The position numbers and the translations under genes were made by a program. Under the pieces are notes generated by a model, which was given only the letters and a program-made list of their open reading frames with translations, made no database searches and had not been told where the DNA came from. Positions 1 to 6,249 of a stretch of 7,051 bases of DNA are shown one piece after another. Position 1 is the stretch's first letter. Every line of letters begins with the position of its first letter. Source of the DNA: Methanomassiliicoccaceae archaeon (GTDB taxonomy: Archaea; Thermoplasmatota; Thermoplasmata; Methanomassiliicoccales; Methanomethylophilaceae); NCBI GenBank assembly GCA_009778265.1, contig WRKA01000142.1, forward strand, positions 1-7,051, read 5' to 3'.

Positions 1-1
1 G

Positions 2-1879
2 GTGGCGTACGAATATCTCACGGGCGATCTGTTCGCCGCGAGCCAGCCGTACGTCCCCGCTCCGATAGAATGGATCGCGTTCGGCAGTTACACGCTGAAC
101 TTCGGGATATACGTCGACAGTCTGACGTGCGTGATGCTGCTGTTCTCATCCTTCATATCGCTGATGATATTCGTGTACTCGATAGGGTACATGCATAAGG
201 AAGGGGCGGGAAAGAGAAGATATTACGCGGAGATAGCGTTATTCCTGGCGGGGATGCTCGGTCTGATAATATCGAGCAACTACCTCGAGATGTTCATCTT
301 CTGGGAGATAATGGGCGTTTGTTCTTATTTACTGATAGGATTCTGGTCGTTCAGACACCCGGAAGGCGATCTTGCGTCGAGCAACGCGGCATCCGCCGCG
401 AAGAAGGCGTTCCTTGTGACGCGTCTCGGGGACATCTGCTTCATGTCGGGTCTCTTCGTTCTTCTGTACTCGTTCGGTTCGCTTGATTTCACAACGGTGT
501 TCGATCCGACGCATATCGCCGGCGTTCAAGAGGGGATGATGCTTTTAGGCATACTCCTGCTGTTCGGCGGTGTCATCGGAAAGAGCGCACAGTTCCCGCT
601 GCAGGATTGGCTGCCCGACGCGATGGCCGGTCCTACCACCGTGTCGGCGTTGATACACGCGGCGACGATGGTGAAGGCGGGTGTCTACCTCGTAGCGAGA
701 TCATATCCGTTATTCGTGCAGAGCGCGGACGCGATGATATTCGTAGCGCTGATAGGAGGTGTCACCGCGTTCATAGCGGCGACGATGGCGCTGAACAATA
801 TGAATATCAAACGGGTGCTCGCATACTCGACGATATCGCAATTAGGATACATGGTGATGGCGCTGGGCGCCGGAGGCTATATGATAGCGGTGGAAGGTAA
901 CGTGGACGCATCCGTCGGTTATACGGCGGGTGTGTTCCATATGATCAACCACGCGTTCTTCAAAGCGCTGCTGTTCATGTGCGCCGGTTCCGTGATACAT
1001 GCCGTCGGCACAGAGGATATGAGGAAGATGGGCGGATTGAGAAAGAAGATGAGGATAACGTCGTGGACGATGCTCGTCGGCTGTCTGTCGATCTCCGGAT
1101 TCCCGTTCCTGAGCGGATTCTGGTCAAAGGATATGATACTCGAAGCAACGATGGACTCTCACGTGATGGGACTGCCTGCGGGGGACATATTCCTGTTCCT
1201 GTTCGCATTGGCGGCGATGACCGCATTCCTAACAGCGTTCTACATGTTCAGGATGTGGTATATGACGTTCCACGGATCGAAGGGAGAGGCCGCGGAGCAT
1301 TGTCACGGCGAATCGCCGAAATCGATGACGGTACCTTTGATCATTCTTGGAGTATTTGCGGCGTTCTCGGGATTCCTGATATTCTTCGGTCTGAACAATA
1401 TAATAACGTTCACCGCCGACGGCGGCAGTTATTTCGTGGGCGGACACGGTCATGCGCCGATGGAAATACTCAGATCTATAGGTACGAACATATGGACCTA
1501 CGTCTCGTTAGCGTTGGCGCTGTTCGGAATATTGCTTGCGTGGCTGATGTATGCGCGCAGATCGATAGATCCGGCCAAGTTCAGCAGAGGCGGCACATCG
1601 AAGATCTACAGGTTCCTGACGGGAAGATACTTCTTCCCGCAGCTGTACGATCAGATCGCCCTCAAGTTAGGGTACGGTGTTGCCAAAGGGGTCGATTACA
1701 TAGACCGGAATCTGGTGGACGGAACTGTTAACGGGGTCGCGAACGCGATCGTCGGAGGTTCCGGCGTCGCGAGGAAGGTGCAGACAGGTTACGTGCGCGA
1801 TTATGCGGCATATATCATAGTAGGCGTTATCGTCATGATAGCGGTGCTTTACGCCATCGTCACATGGGGAGGTGTGTAA
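2..1879 (+). CDS. fpoL: FpoL/NuoL-like antiporter subunit, 5' partial
   Basis: This is the largest membrane subunit of a complex-I-like (F420H2 or ferredoxin) oxidoreductase; it carries one ion channel and the long lateral helix that braces the membrane arm. Residue numbers count the codon at position 2 as 1. Visible family residues are the TM5 Glu102 (FWEIMGVCSYLLIGF), Lys194 (GKSAQFPLQDWLPDAMAGP), His219 (SALIHAATMVKAGVY), Lys270 (IKRVLAYS), His313 and His317 with Lys321 (VFHMINHAFFKALLF), and Lys376-Asp377 in TM12 (SGFWSKD). The tail at about 515-622 fits the lateral helix plus a final TM helix. Compared from memory with E. coli NuoL (Glu144, Lys229, Lys399), about 40 N-terminal residues including TM1 are missing. 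The GTG at position 2 is therefore probably an internal valine codon and the true start lies upstream of the window. The gene ends in TAA one base before fpoM. FpoL versus NuoL cannot be settled without the electron-input genes, but the context favours Fpo. Confidence 0.93.
   Translation: MAYEYLTGDLFAASQPYVPAPIEWIAFGSYTLNFGIYVDSLTCVMLLFSSFISLMIFVYSIGYMHKEGAGKRRYYAEIALFLAGMLGLIISSNYLEMFIFWEIMGVCSYLLIGFWSFRHPEGDLASSNAASAAKKAFLVTRLGDICFMSGLFVLLYSFGSLDFTTVFDPTHIAGVQEGMMLLGILLLFGGVIGKSAQFPLQDWLPDAMAGPTTVSALIHAATMVKAGVYLVARSYPLFVQSADAMIFVALIGGVTAFIAATMALNNMNIKRVLAYSTISQLGYMVMALGAGGYMIAVEGNVDASVGYTAGVFHMINHAFFKALLFMCAGSVIHAVGTEDMRKMGGLRKKMRITSWTMLVGCLSISGFPFLSGFWSKDMILEATMDSHVMGLPAGDIFLFLFALAAMTAFLTAFYMFRMWYMTFHGSKGEAAEHCHGESPKSMTVPLIILGVFAAFSGFLIFFGLNNIITFTADGGSYFVGGHGHAPMEILRSIGTNIWTYVSLALALFGILLAWLMYARRSIDPAKFSRGGTSKIYRFLTGRYFFPQLYDQIALKLGYGVAKGVDYIDRNLVDGTVNGVANAIVGGSGVARKVQTGYVRDYAAYIIVGVIVMIAVLYAIVTWGGV
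1868..1874 (+). promoter_or_regulatory. Ribosome binding site of fpoM
   Basis: GGAGGTG is a perfect match to the archaeal anti-Shine-Dalgarno sequence. It lies inside the last codons of fpoL, with a 6-nt spacer to the ATG at 1881. It decides the fpoM start in favour of 1881 over the in-frame GTG at 1872, which lies within the site itself and would leave it no usable spacer. Confidence 0.85.
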
Positions 1880-1880
1880 G

Positions 1881-3371
1881 ATGGATATCCCAATGCTGCC
1901 GCTCCTGCTCATCGTTCCTCTTATAGGGGCGATAGTGACGCTGTTCATGAAGAAGGATAAGAAGCACTCAAGATACGCGGCCATAATATTCTCGGCCGTG
2001 ACGCTTGTGATAACGCTGTACTTCATATACGACCTCTGGTCCGCCGATCTTGTAAGTTCGGAAAGTTACAAATGGGTGGACACATCGTTCCTTAAGATAG
2101 GGTTCGATGTCGGTGTGGACGGAATGAGCATGCTCATGATCATGCTTACCTCGGTACTCGTGCTTCTCGTTTCCGTATTCACGGATTCCGAGAGCGACAG
2201 GCCGAACTCCTTCTTCGCGCTTATACTGGCGATGGAGGTCGGTCTGATGGGCGTATATATGGCACAGGACTACTTCCTGTTCTATATATTCTGGGAAGTG
2301 ACGTTGATACCGATGTTCTTCCTGATCTCGGGATGGGGAGGACCGCGCAGACACTATGCGGCGATCAAGTTCTTCATCTACACGCACGTCGCAAGTCTGG
2401 TGATGCTGATAGGTATATTTGCATTGGTGACGGAAGCGGCCGCAGGCGGTGCGCTGGACTTTTCCTTCGCATCTGTGAAAGCGGCATCGGCCGGATTCGC
2501 GCCTCTGTTCCAGACGGTGATGTTCGGGCTGCTGTTCTTCGGTTTCGCTGTGAAGATGCCGCTGGTGCCGTTCCATACATGGTTACCGGACGCGCACGTC
2601 GAAGCTCCGACCGCCGGCAGTGTTCTGCTGGCGGCGGTGATGCTGAAGATGGGGTCCTACGGTATCATACGCATATGTCTGGACGTATTGCCGGAAGGCG
2701 CGAAGGATTGGCAGAACATCATGATCGTACTGGCGATCGTCGCCATACTTTACGGCGCATACGCATGCATAGCTCAGAAGGATCTGAAAAAGATGGTGGC
2801 GTTCTCGTCGATCAGCCACATGGGTATGGTGCTTCTCGGGATAGCGACACTCTCAGGCGAGGGTATTCAATTTGCGATATTCATGATGTTCGCTCACGGT
2901 TTGATCACTTCGGTCTTATTCATGGTGTGCGGCATAGCCGGCCACAACATCGGTACTAGAGAAATTCCGTTGCTCGGAGGTCTGGCGGGAAAGATGCCTA
3001 TCTTCGCGGCATTCATGATGTTCGGATTCCTGGCGTCGCTTGGGCTGCCGGGACTAGTGGGTTTCCCGGCCGAGTTCGGTATAATCATGTCGTACTTCGA
3101 ATATCTGCAGTCGATCGATCTCCTTTGGCTTGTCGTATTTGCTTTGATGTCGTTGCTGCTCACCGCAGGTTATTATCTGTGGGCGGCGCAGAGGACGCTA
3201 TTCGGCAGGGAGACGGAAAAGGTCGATCTTTCGAAGGTCCATGACGTAAGCAGGTCCGAAGCGTTAGCTTTAGGAGTGGTCTGTGCTCTGATAGCATTAT
3301 TCGGTCTGATGCCAAGCATCGTGATGAACATGCTTGCCAACATGCCCATCATCCTTACAGGGGTGGTCTGA
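1881..3371 (+). CDS. fpoM: FpoM/NuoM-like antiporter subunit
   Basis: This is the second antiporter-like membrane subunit (496 aa, normal for FpoM/NuoM), predicted with about 14 TM helices and one ion-translocation channel. The N-terminus PMLPLLLIVPLIGAIVTLF is the typical first helix. Family residues are the TM5 Glu139 (FWEVTLIPMFFLIS), Lys225 (GFAVKMPLVPFHTWLPDAH), the segment EAPTAGSVLLAAVMLK ending in Lys256, Lys303/304 with His313 (DLKKMVAFSSISHMG) and His339 (FAHGLITSVLF). TM12 ends with Glu398 (GFPAEFG). A glutamate at this site, where the L and N subunits have lysine, is the hallmark of the M subunit. The ATG at 1881 is chosen because it follows a perfect GGAGGTG by 6 nt. The gene starts one base after the fpoL stop, and its TGA overlaps the fpoN ATG by one base, so translation is probably coupled along the operon. 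No truncation or frameshift is seen. Confidence 0.95.
   Translation: MDIPMLPLLLIVPLIGAIVTLFMKKDKKHSRYAAIIFSAVTLVITLYFIYDLWSADLVSSESYKWVDTSFLKIGFDVGVDGMSMLMIMLTSVLVLLVSVFTDSESDRPNSFFALILAMEVGLMGVYMAQDYFLFYIFWEVTLIPMFFLISGWGGPRRHYAAIKFFIYTHVASLVMLIGIFALVTEAAAGGALDFSFASVKAASAGFAPLFQTVMFGLLFFGFAVKMPLVPFHTWLPDAHVEAPTAGSVLLAAVMLKMGSYGIIRICLDVLPEGAKDWQNIMIVLAIVAILYGAYACIAQKDLKKMVAFSSISHMGMVLLGIATLSGEGIQFAIFMMFAHGLITSVLFMVCGIAGHNIGTREIPLLGGLAGKMPIFAAFMMFGFLASLGLPGLVGFPAEFGIIMSYFEYLQSIDLLWLVVFALMSLLLTAGYYLWAAQRTLFGRETEKVDLSKVHDVSRSEALALGVVCALIALFGLMPSIVMNMLANMPIILTGVV
3359..3367 (+). promoter_or_regulatory. Ribosome binding site of fpoN
   Basis: AGGGGTGGT lies just upstream of the fpoN ATG at 3371 and overlaps the end of fpoM. 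It is an imperfect Shine-Dalgarno match with a short 3-nt spacer. Together with the TGATG stop/start overlap it suggests that fpoN translation relies at least partly on coupling to fpoM. Confidence 0.5.
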
Positions 3372-4831
3372 TGGCGTTCATCACACTTCAGGACGTCACG
3401 GATGTGCTGATGCCGATATTGCCGATATTCATACTGATCGTAGCGGCGCTCATCGCGCCGGCGATAGGTACGAAGAACGGCAAGGCGGCCGGCGCGTTCA
3501 CGATGATAGCGGCGATCCTGGCGCTGATCGTAACGGGATACTATCTTTACGACGGTTATACGGACCCGTTCATGAACCTGTTCGCGTTCAACGACTTCAC
3601 AGGTCTGATGGCGGCGATGTTCCTTGTCGTGCTGTTCCTGGTGGCAATGGTCTCATTGTCCGGGAGCGAGAGCAGGAAGCACCACGGCGAATATTACTCG
3701 CTGCTCATCGCGGCGACGATAGGTATGATCATGGTGTCCGGCGCCAAGGATATGATAATACTGTTCATAGGTATCGAACTGACAAGCATCACATCGTACG
3801 CACTGGTGGCGTTCAAGAAGAACGATCCGAGATCGGCGGAGTCCGCCGTGAAATATCTGATAATCGGCGGTATCTCGACCGCATTGTCGTTATACGGTAT
3901 CTCGTTACTTTACGGTCTGTCCGGCTCGACGAACATTGCGGTGATAGCCGACTTCCTGGCTCAGGGAAGTTACTCGTGGACGTACATCGTCGGAGTGATA
4001 ACACTGATCGCGGGTCTCGGTTTCAAGGTGGCGATGGTACCGTTCCACTCGTGGGCCCCGGATGTGTACGAAGGGGCGCCCACACCGGTGACGACGTTCC
4101 TGGCGGTGGGATCGAAGAAGATGGGATTCATCGCATTCTTCAAGATCTTCCTGCTGATGTTCATACTCGCGCAGGCGTTCGGCGGCTTGCCGGAGATGCA
4201 GTGGCTGTTCGCTATCATGGCGGCGGTGACGATGACCTTCGGCAACGTGATCGCGATATCGCAGACCAGTATCAAGAGGATGCTGGCATACTCAAGCATC
4301 GCGCAGGCGGGATACATCCTGATCGTGCTTGCCGTAGCGTCGGAATACGCGCTCGCGGGAGGCATATTCCACATGATCATGCACGTGTTCATGAAGGGCG
4401 GTGCTTTCATTGTGGTAGCGGCATTGGCGGCGCGCGGTCTCGGAGAGAATATCTCGGATTACCGGGGACTCTCGAGAAGGGCGCCGTTGGTCGCGGTCGC
4501 GATGATGCTGTTCATGTTCTCGTTGGCAGGGATACCCCCGCTCGGAGGATTCTGGTCGAAGTTCATTCTGTTCTCGTCCGGTATACCCGACGGAACATGG
4601 ATATGGCTGATCGCGCTGGCCGTGATAAACAGTGCAATATCTCTGTACTATTACGCACGCGTGGTCAAGGCGATGTTCGTGGACAAACCCCTCGTCACAG
4701 AGAAGGTAAAAGTGCCGGCCAGTTTCAAAGTGGCGATCGCGATATGTACGATCGCAGTGATATTCGTAGGCATATATCCGATGCCGATCATCGAACTCTG
4801 CGAAGCGGCGGCAGCGGCATTCCCGTTGTGA
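3371..4831 (+). CDS. fpoN: FpoN/NuoN-like antiporter subunit
   Basis: This is the third antiporter-like membrane subunit (486 aa, normal length), predicted with about 14 TM helices; in complex I the N subunit sits closest to the quinone-facing part of the membrane arm. Family residues are the TM5 Glu136 (FIGIELTSITSYALVAF), Lys219 (GLGFKVAMVPFHSWAPDVYEGAP), Lys249/Lys250 (TTFLAVGSKKMGF), Lys302 (IKRMLAYSSIAQAGY), His334/His338 with Lys342 (GIFHMIMHVFMKGGAF) and the TM12 Lys397 (GIPPLGGFWSKF). The WAPDVYEGAPTPV stretch is typical of NuoN/FpoN and separates it from L and M. The ATG at 3371 shares one base with the fpoM stop. It is the last gene of the operon here: a T-rich terminator starts about 20 nt after the TGA and no fpoO-like reading frame follows. 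A long arginine-rich reading frame on the same strand (3334-4893) is only a frame shadow of this gene. Confidence 0.95.
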   Translation: MAFITLQDVTDVLMPILPIFILIVAALIAPAIGTKNGKAAGAFTMIAAILALIVTGYYLYDGYTDPFMNLFAFNDFTGLMAAMFLVVLFLVAMVSLSGSESRKHHGEYYSLLIAATIGMIMVSGAKDMIILFIGIELTSITSYALVAFKKNDPRSAESAVKYLIIGGISTALSLYGISLLYGLSGSTNIAVIADFLAQGSYSWTYIVGVITLIAGLGFKVAMVPFHSWAPDVYEGAPTPVTTFLAVGSKKMGFIAFFKIFLLMFILAQAFGGLPEMQWLFAIMAAVTMTFGNVIAISQTSIKRMLAYSSIAQAGYILIVLAVASEYALAGGIFHMIMHVFMKGGAFIVVAALAARGLGENISDYRGLSRRAPLVAVAMMLFMFSLAGIPPLGGFWSKFILFSSGIPDGTWIWLIALAVINSAISLYYYARVVKAMFVDKPLVTEKVKVPASFKVAIAICTIAVIFVGIYPMPIIELCEAAAAAFPL

Positions 4832-4849
4832 GACAAACTTCTTCCGATC

Positions 4850-4868
4850 TTTCCTTTTTACGATTTTT
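4850..4868 (+). terminator. T-rich terminator after fpoN
   Basis: Two pyrimidine/T tracts, TTTCCTTTTT and TTTTT, lie 19-37 nt after the fpoN stop without a convincing hairpin. This is the usual form of archaeal intrinsic termination. It separates the fpo operon from the SPFH gene downstream. Confidence 0.65.
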
Positions 4869-4870
4869 GA

Positions 4871-4901
4871 CATTATATGCATATTATTCGTAAATATTAT
4901 G
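4871..4901 (+). promoter_or_regulatory. Candidate promoter of the SPFH gene
   Basis: This AT-rich stretch stands out from its surroundings and offers two TATA-like candidates: TTATATG (4873-4879) and TAAATATTATG (4891-4901). With the usual archaeal distance of about 27 nt from TATA centre to transcription start, transcription would begin near 4903 or 4922, giving a leader of roughly 100-118 nt before the ATG at 5021. Both candidates overlap dyad symmetry described separately. The choice between them cannot be made from sequence alone. Confidence 0.5.
4875..4884. repeat. 10-bp perfect palindrome in promoter
   Basis: ATATGCATAT is its own reverse complement and overlaps the first TATA candidate and the left arm of the larger inverted repeat at 4883-4909. 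It could simply reflect the AT-rich promoter composition. Confidence 0.45.
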
Positions 4902-4909
4902 CGAATAAT
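4883..4909. repeat. 8-bp inverted repeat, candidate operator
   Basis: ATTATTCG (4883-4890) and CGAATAAT (4902-4909) are exact reverse complements separated by 11 bp, with arm centres 19 bp apart. The spacing of about two helical turns suits a dimeric helix-turn-helix regulator binding one DNA face. The spacer holds a TATA candidate, and the right arm lies at the predicted start site of the other TATA candidate, so a bound protein could block TBP or RNA polymerase. The identity of any regulator is unknown. Confidence 0.55.
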
Positions 4910-5009
4910 CACCATGTTTCGAACGATTCTCACCGCAAACCAACAAATTCAAATAACATGATACCGAAGACGTATCAAGGGCACACATGGGGGAACCCGA
5001 ACGGCCCGA

Positions 5010-5014
5010 GGAGG
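5010..5014 (+). promoter_or_regulatory. Ribosome binding site deciding the SPFH start
   Basis: GGAGG lies 6 nt before the ATG at 5021, the same spacing as for fpoM. The reading frame stays open upstream with ATGs at 4877 and 4958, but these lack a Shine-Dalgarno sequence and would add hydrophilic sequence unlike the protein body. The start is therefore placed at 5021. Confidence 0.8.
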
Positions 5015-5020
5015 GATGAG

Positions 5021-6097
5021 ATGGATAAGAACTTACTGAACAAGATATTTTTCATGCTGGGTCCGATAGGCATCGCGGTGCTGATAACGTCATGCGTACT
5101 CGGTGTGATCATGTTCGCGCTGGGAGCATTACTGATAGTGGTGTCGCTCTTCTACGGTCTGATCGAACTGAGAGGAAGCGGGAACAGGCTGTTCATCGTT
5201 GTCGGCGCGTTCGGAGCGATCGTGCTTCTTGCGCTCACATCGATGTCGGTGATCACCGTGAACGCGGGAGAGGTCGGCGTGGTGACGAACTCCGCCGACG
5301 GCAAGATGAAAGGCACGACGTTAGACAACGGGTGGCACTTCTCCCCGTCGTTCATACTGTCGGAGGTGGAGATAATAAGATGCAACACGCAGGTGTCGGA
5401 ATACGTAGGTAGCGACAACATCGACGATCTTGACGGGTCGGTGATGGTGATGTCTGCGGACCAGATGTACATATTCATAGACATCTCCGTATCGTATAAC
5501 ATACAGCCGGACAAGGCAAAGGATGTACGTTTCACTTACGGGAGCGACTGGAAGATCGTAGTGGTCCACCAGGTGGTGAGATCGGTGCCGAGAGGCATAT
5601 GTGCGACATATGACGCGCTCGACATCGTGGGAAAGGACAGAGCGGCCATAGAGACGGCGATAACGAATCAGATCAAGAACGATATAGAGATGAAAGGCGG
5701 ACAGCCGACCGGCATCAACGTGGTGGACGTTAAGATACGGGAGATGAGGATACCCGCGGGACTTCAGAGCGCCGTCGAACAGAAACTGATCGCGAACCAG
5801 CTGCTGGAGAAGGCTCAGATAGACCTTGAGAGGATCAAGGTGGAGGCCGAGGCCGAGGCCGAGAAGAGAGTGATCGAGGCCACCGCGGACGCGGAAGTGA
5901 TAATGATCCGCGCTCAGGCGACCGCGGACGCCATCAATCTGGTGCTGCAGGAGTTCGTCGACGGCGGAGGCGATGTGGATATGACGGCATATCTGGCATA
6001 TCTCTACATCCAGGCACTGACGGACCCGAACAGCAATATCACGTACGTGATAGTACCGAACGACGGTACCGGCGTGTTCGTGACGCTGCCGTCGTAA
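5021..6097 (+). CDS. SPFH/prohibitin-like membrane protein
   Basis: This is a 358-aa protein of the SPFH (stomatin/prohibitin/flotillin) superfamily. Family members form large membrane-attached oligomers that organise membrane domains or protect and regulate membrane proteins; the substrate here is unknown. Hydrophobic segments lie at about residues 9-48 (probably two helices) and 57-77. The SPFH domain starts at VNAGEVGVV (80-88) and runs through SVSYNIQP (156-163), the VVRS(V)PR segment (185-191) and DVKIREMRIP (236-245). A charged Ala/Glu-rich coiled coil follows (about 250-310, including IKVEAEAEAEKR). The tail YVIVPNDGTGVFVTLP resembles the usual C-terminal strand of prohibitin-like proteins. 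Two or three N-terminal membrane segments exceed the single anchor or hairpin typical of the family. No NfeD-type partner gene is adjacent within the window. It appears to be transcribed alone, with its own promoter and terminator. The superfamily call is firm; the specific function is not known. Confidence 0.88.
   Translation: MDKNLLNKIFFMLGPIGIAVLITSCVLGVIMFALGALLIVVSLFYGLIELRGSGNRLFIVVGAFGAIVLLALTSMSVITVNAGEVGVVTNSADGKMKGTTLDNGWHFSPSFILSEVEIIRCNTQVSEYVGSDNIDDLDGSVMVMSADQMYIFIDISVSYNIQPDKAKDVRFTYGSDWKIVVVHQVVRSVPRGICATYDALDIVGKDRAAIETAITNQIKNDIEMKGGQPTGINVVDVKIREMRIPAGLQSAVEQKLIANQLLEKAQIDLERIKVEAEAEAEKRVIEATADAEVIMIRAQATADAINLVLQEFVDGGGDVDMTAYLAYLYIQALTDPNSNITYVIVPNDGTGVFVTLPS
5843..5860 (+). 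repeat. Three tandem GAGGCC hexamers in coding sequence
   Basis: Three exact copies of GAGGCC encode the Glu-Ala run EAEAEA in the coiled coil of the SPFH protein. Such runs are common in this part of the family, so this is probably a coding constraint. It could allow in-frame slippage of two residues per unit. Confidence 0.6.
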
Positions 6098-6110
6098 CGT
6101 GCACAATAAA

Positions 6111-6127
6111 CCCTTTCCTTTTTTTCT
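6111..6127 (+). terminator. T-tract terminator after SPFH gene
   Basis: CCCTTTCC followed by seven T residues (6119-6125) begins 14 nt after the SPFH stop. It fits archaeal T-tract termination and separates this gene from the prenyl synthase. Confidence 0.7.
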
Positions 6128-6149
6128 GTCATTCAGTCTCAGTTCATCC

Positions 6150-6169
6150 GATACCGTTCTTACGGTATC
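6150..6169 (+). repeat. Perfect 8-bp hairpin in intergenic region
   Basis: GATACCGT (6150-6157) and ACGGTATC (6162-6169) pair perfectly around a TCTT loop. It lies after the SPFH T-tract, so it is not needed as that terminator. As DNA it is a 20-bp dyad that could bind a regulator. As RNA it would form only in readthrough transcripts from the SPFH gene or from an unrecognised promoter. Its right arm can also pair with a second ACCGT at 6187-6191. Confidence 0.6.
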
Positions 6170-6198
6170 TCCGGGCCGTCGGCGGCACCGTCCTTTTT
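6162..6198 (+). other. Alternative GC-rich stem followed by T5
   Basis: ACGGT (6162-6166) can pair with ACCGT (6187-6191), enclosing a GCCG/CGGC stem (6175-6178 with 6183-6186, loop TCGG). It is followed by CC and five T residues (6194-6198). The layout resembles an intrinsic terminator and excludes the upstream hairpin at 6150-6169 because both use 6162-6166. The outer stem is short and has an 8-nt bulge, so stability is uncertain. Confidence 0.35.
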
Positions 6199-6217
6199 AA
6201 GCAACGGCAACGGGAAT

Positions 6218-6229
6218 TGTTTTAAGTAC
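6218..6229 (+). promoter_or_regulatory. Candidate TATA element for a leaderless transcript
   Basis: TGTTTTAAGTAC is centred about 27 bp before the A of the ATG at 6250, the usual distance from archaeal TATA box to transcription start. The purine-rich GGGAA just upstream (6212-6216) could be part of a BRE. Two other TTTTAAG copies lie at 6195-6201 and 6239-6245. The first could be an alternative TATA box giving a leader of about 26 nt; the second is too close to the start codon. Confidence 0.5.
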
Positions 6230-6249
6230 ATCCCTTTCTTTTAAGAGTG

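Noticed and set aside
2..4. GTG at position 2 as the true start of fpoL
   Set aside because: The frame is cut by the window edge, and the conserved residues sit about 40 positions too early compared with NuoL, so the first TM helix and the true start must lie upstream.
1270..1455. His/Cys-containing loops in FpoL (HCHGE near residue 435, GGHGHAP near residue 483) as a possible metal site
   Set aside because: Loops with histidines followed by an E-S/A-P-x-x-M motif are common at this place in NuoL-family proteins, so this is not distinctive.
3334..4893. Open frame of 519 codons on the + strand overlapping fpoN in another frame
   Set aside because: Its translation is rich in Arg, Gly and Asp with no recognisable domain, and it lies over a clear fpoN with all family residues. 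It is a frame shadow produced by the codon usage of fpoN.
4914..4961. Possible 15-codon upstream reading frame in the SPFH leader
   Set aside because: There is no ribosome binding site, composition looks non-coding, and short frames of this size arise by chance.
4877..5020. Upstream extension of the SPFH reading frame by 48 residues from ATG 4877, or 21 residues from ATG 4958
   Set aside because: Neither start has a ribosome binding site, 4877 lies inside the promoter-like AT-rich stretch, and the ATG at 5021 has GGAGG at ideal spacing.
5321..6106. Long reverse-strand open frame of 261 codons across the SPFH gene
   Set aside because: The translation is rich in Arg, His and Tyr with no motif, and the opposite strand encodes a well-supported SPFH protein. 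There is no promoter or ribosome binding site for it.
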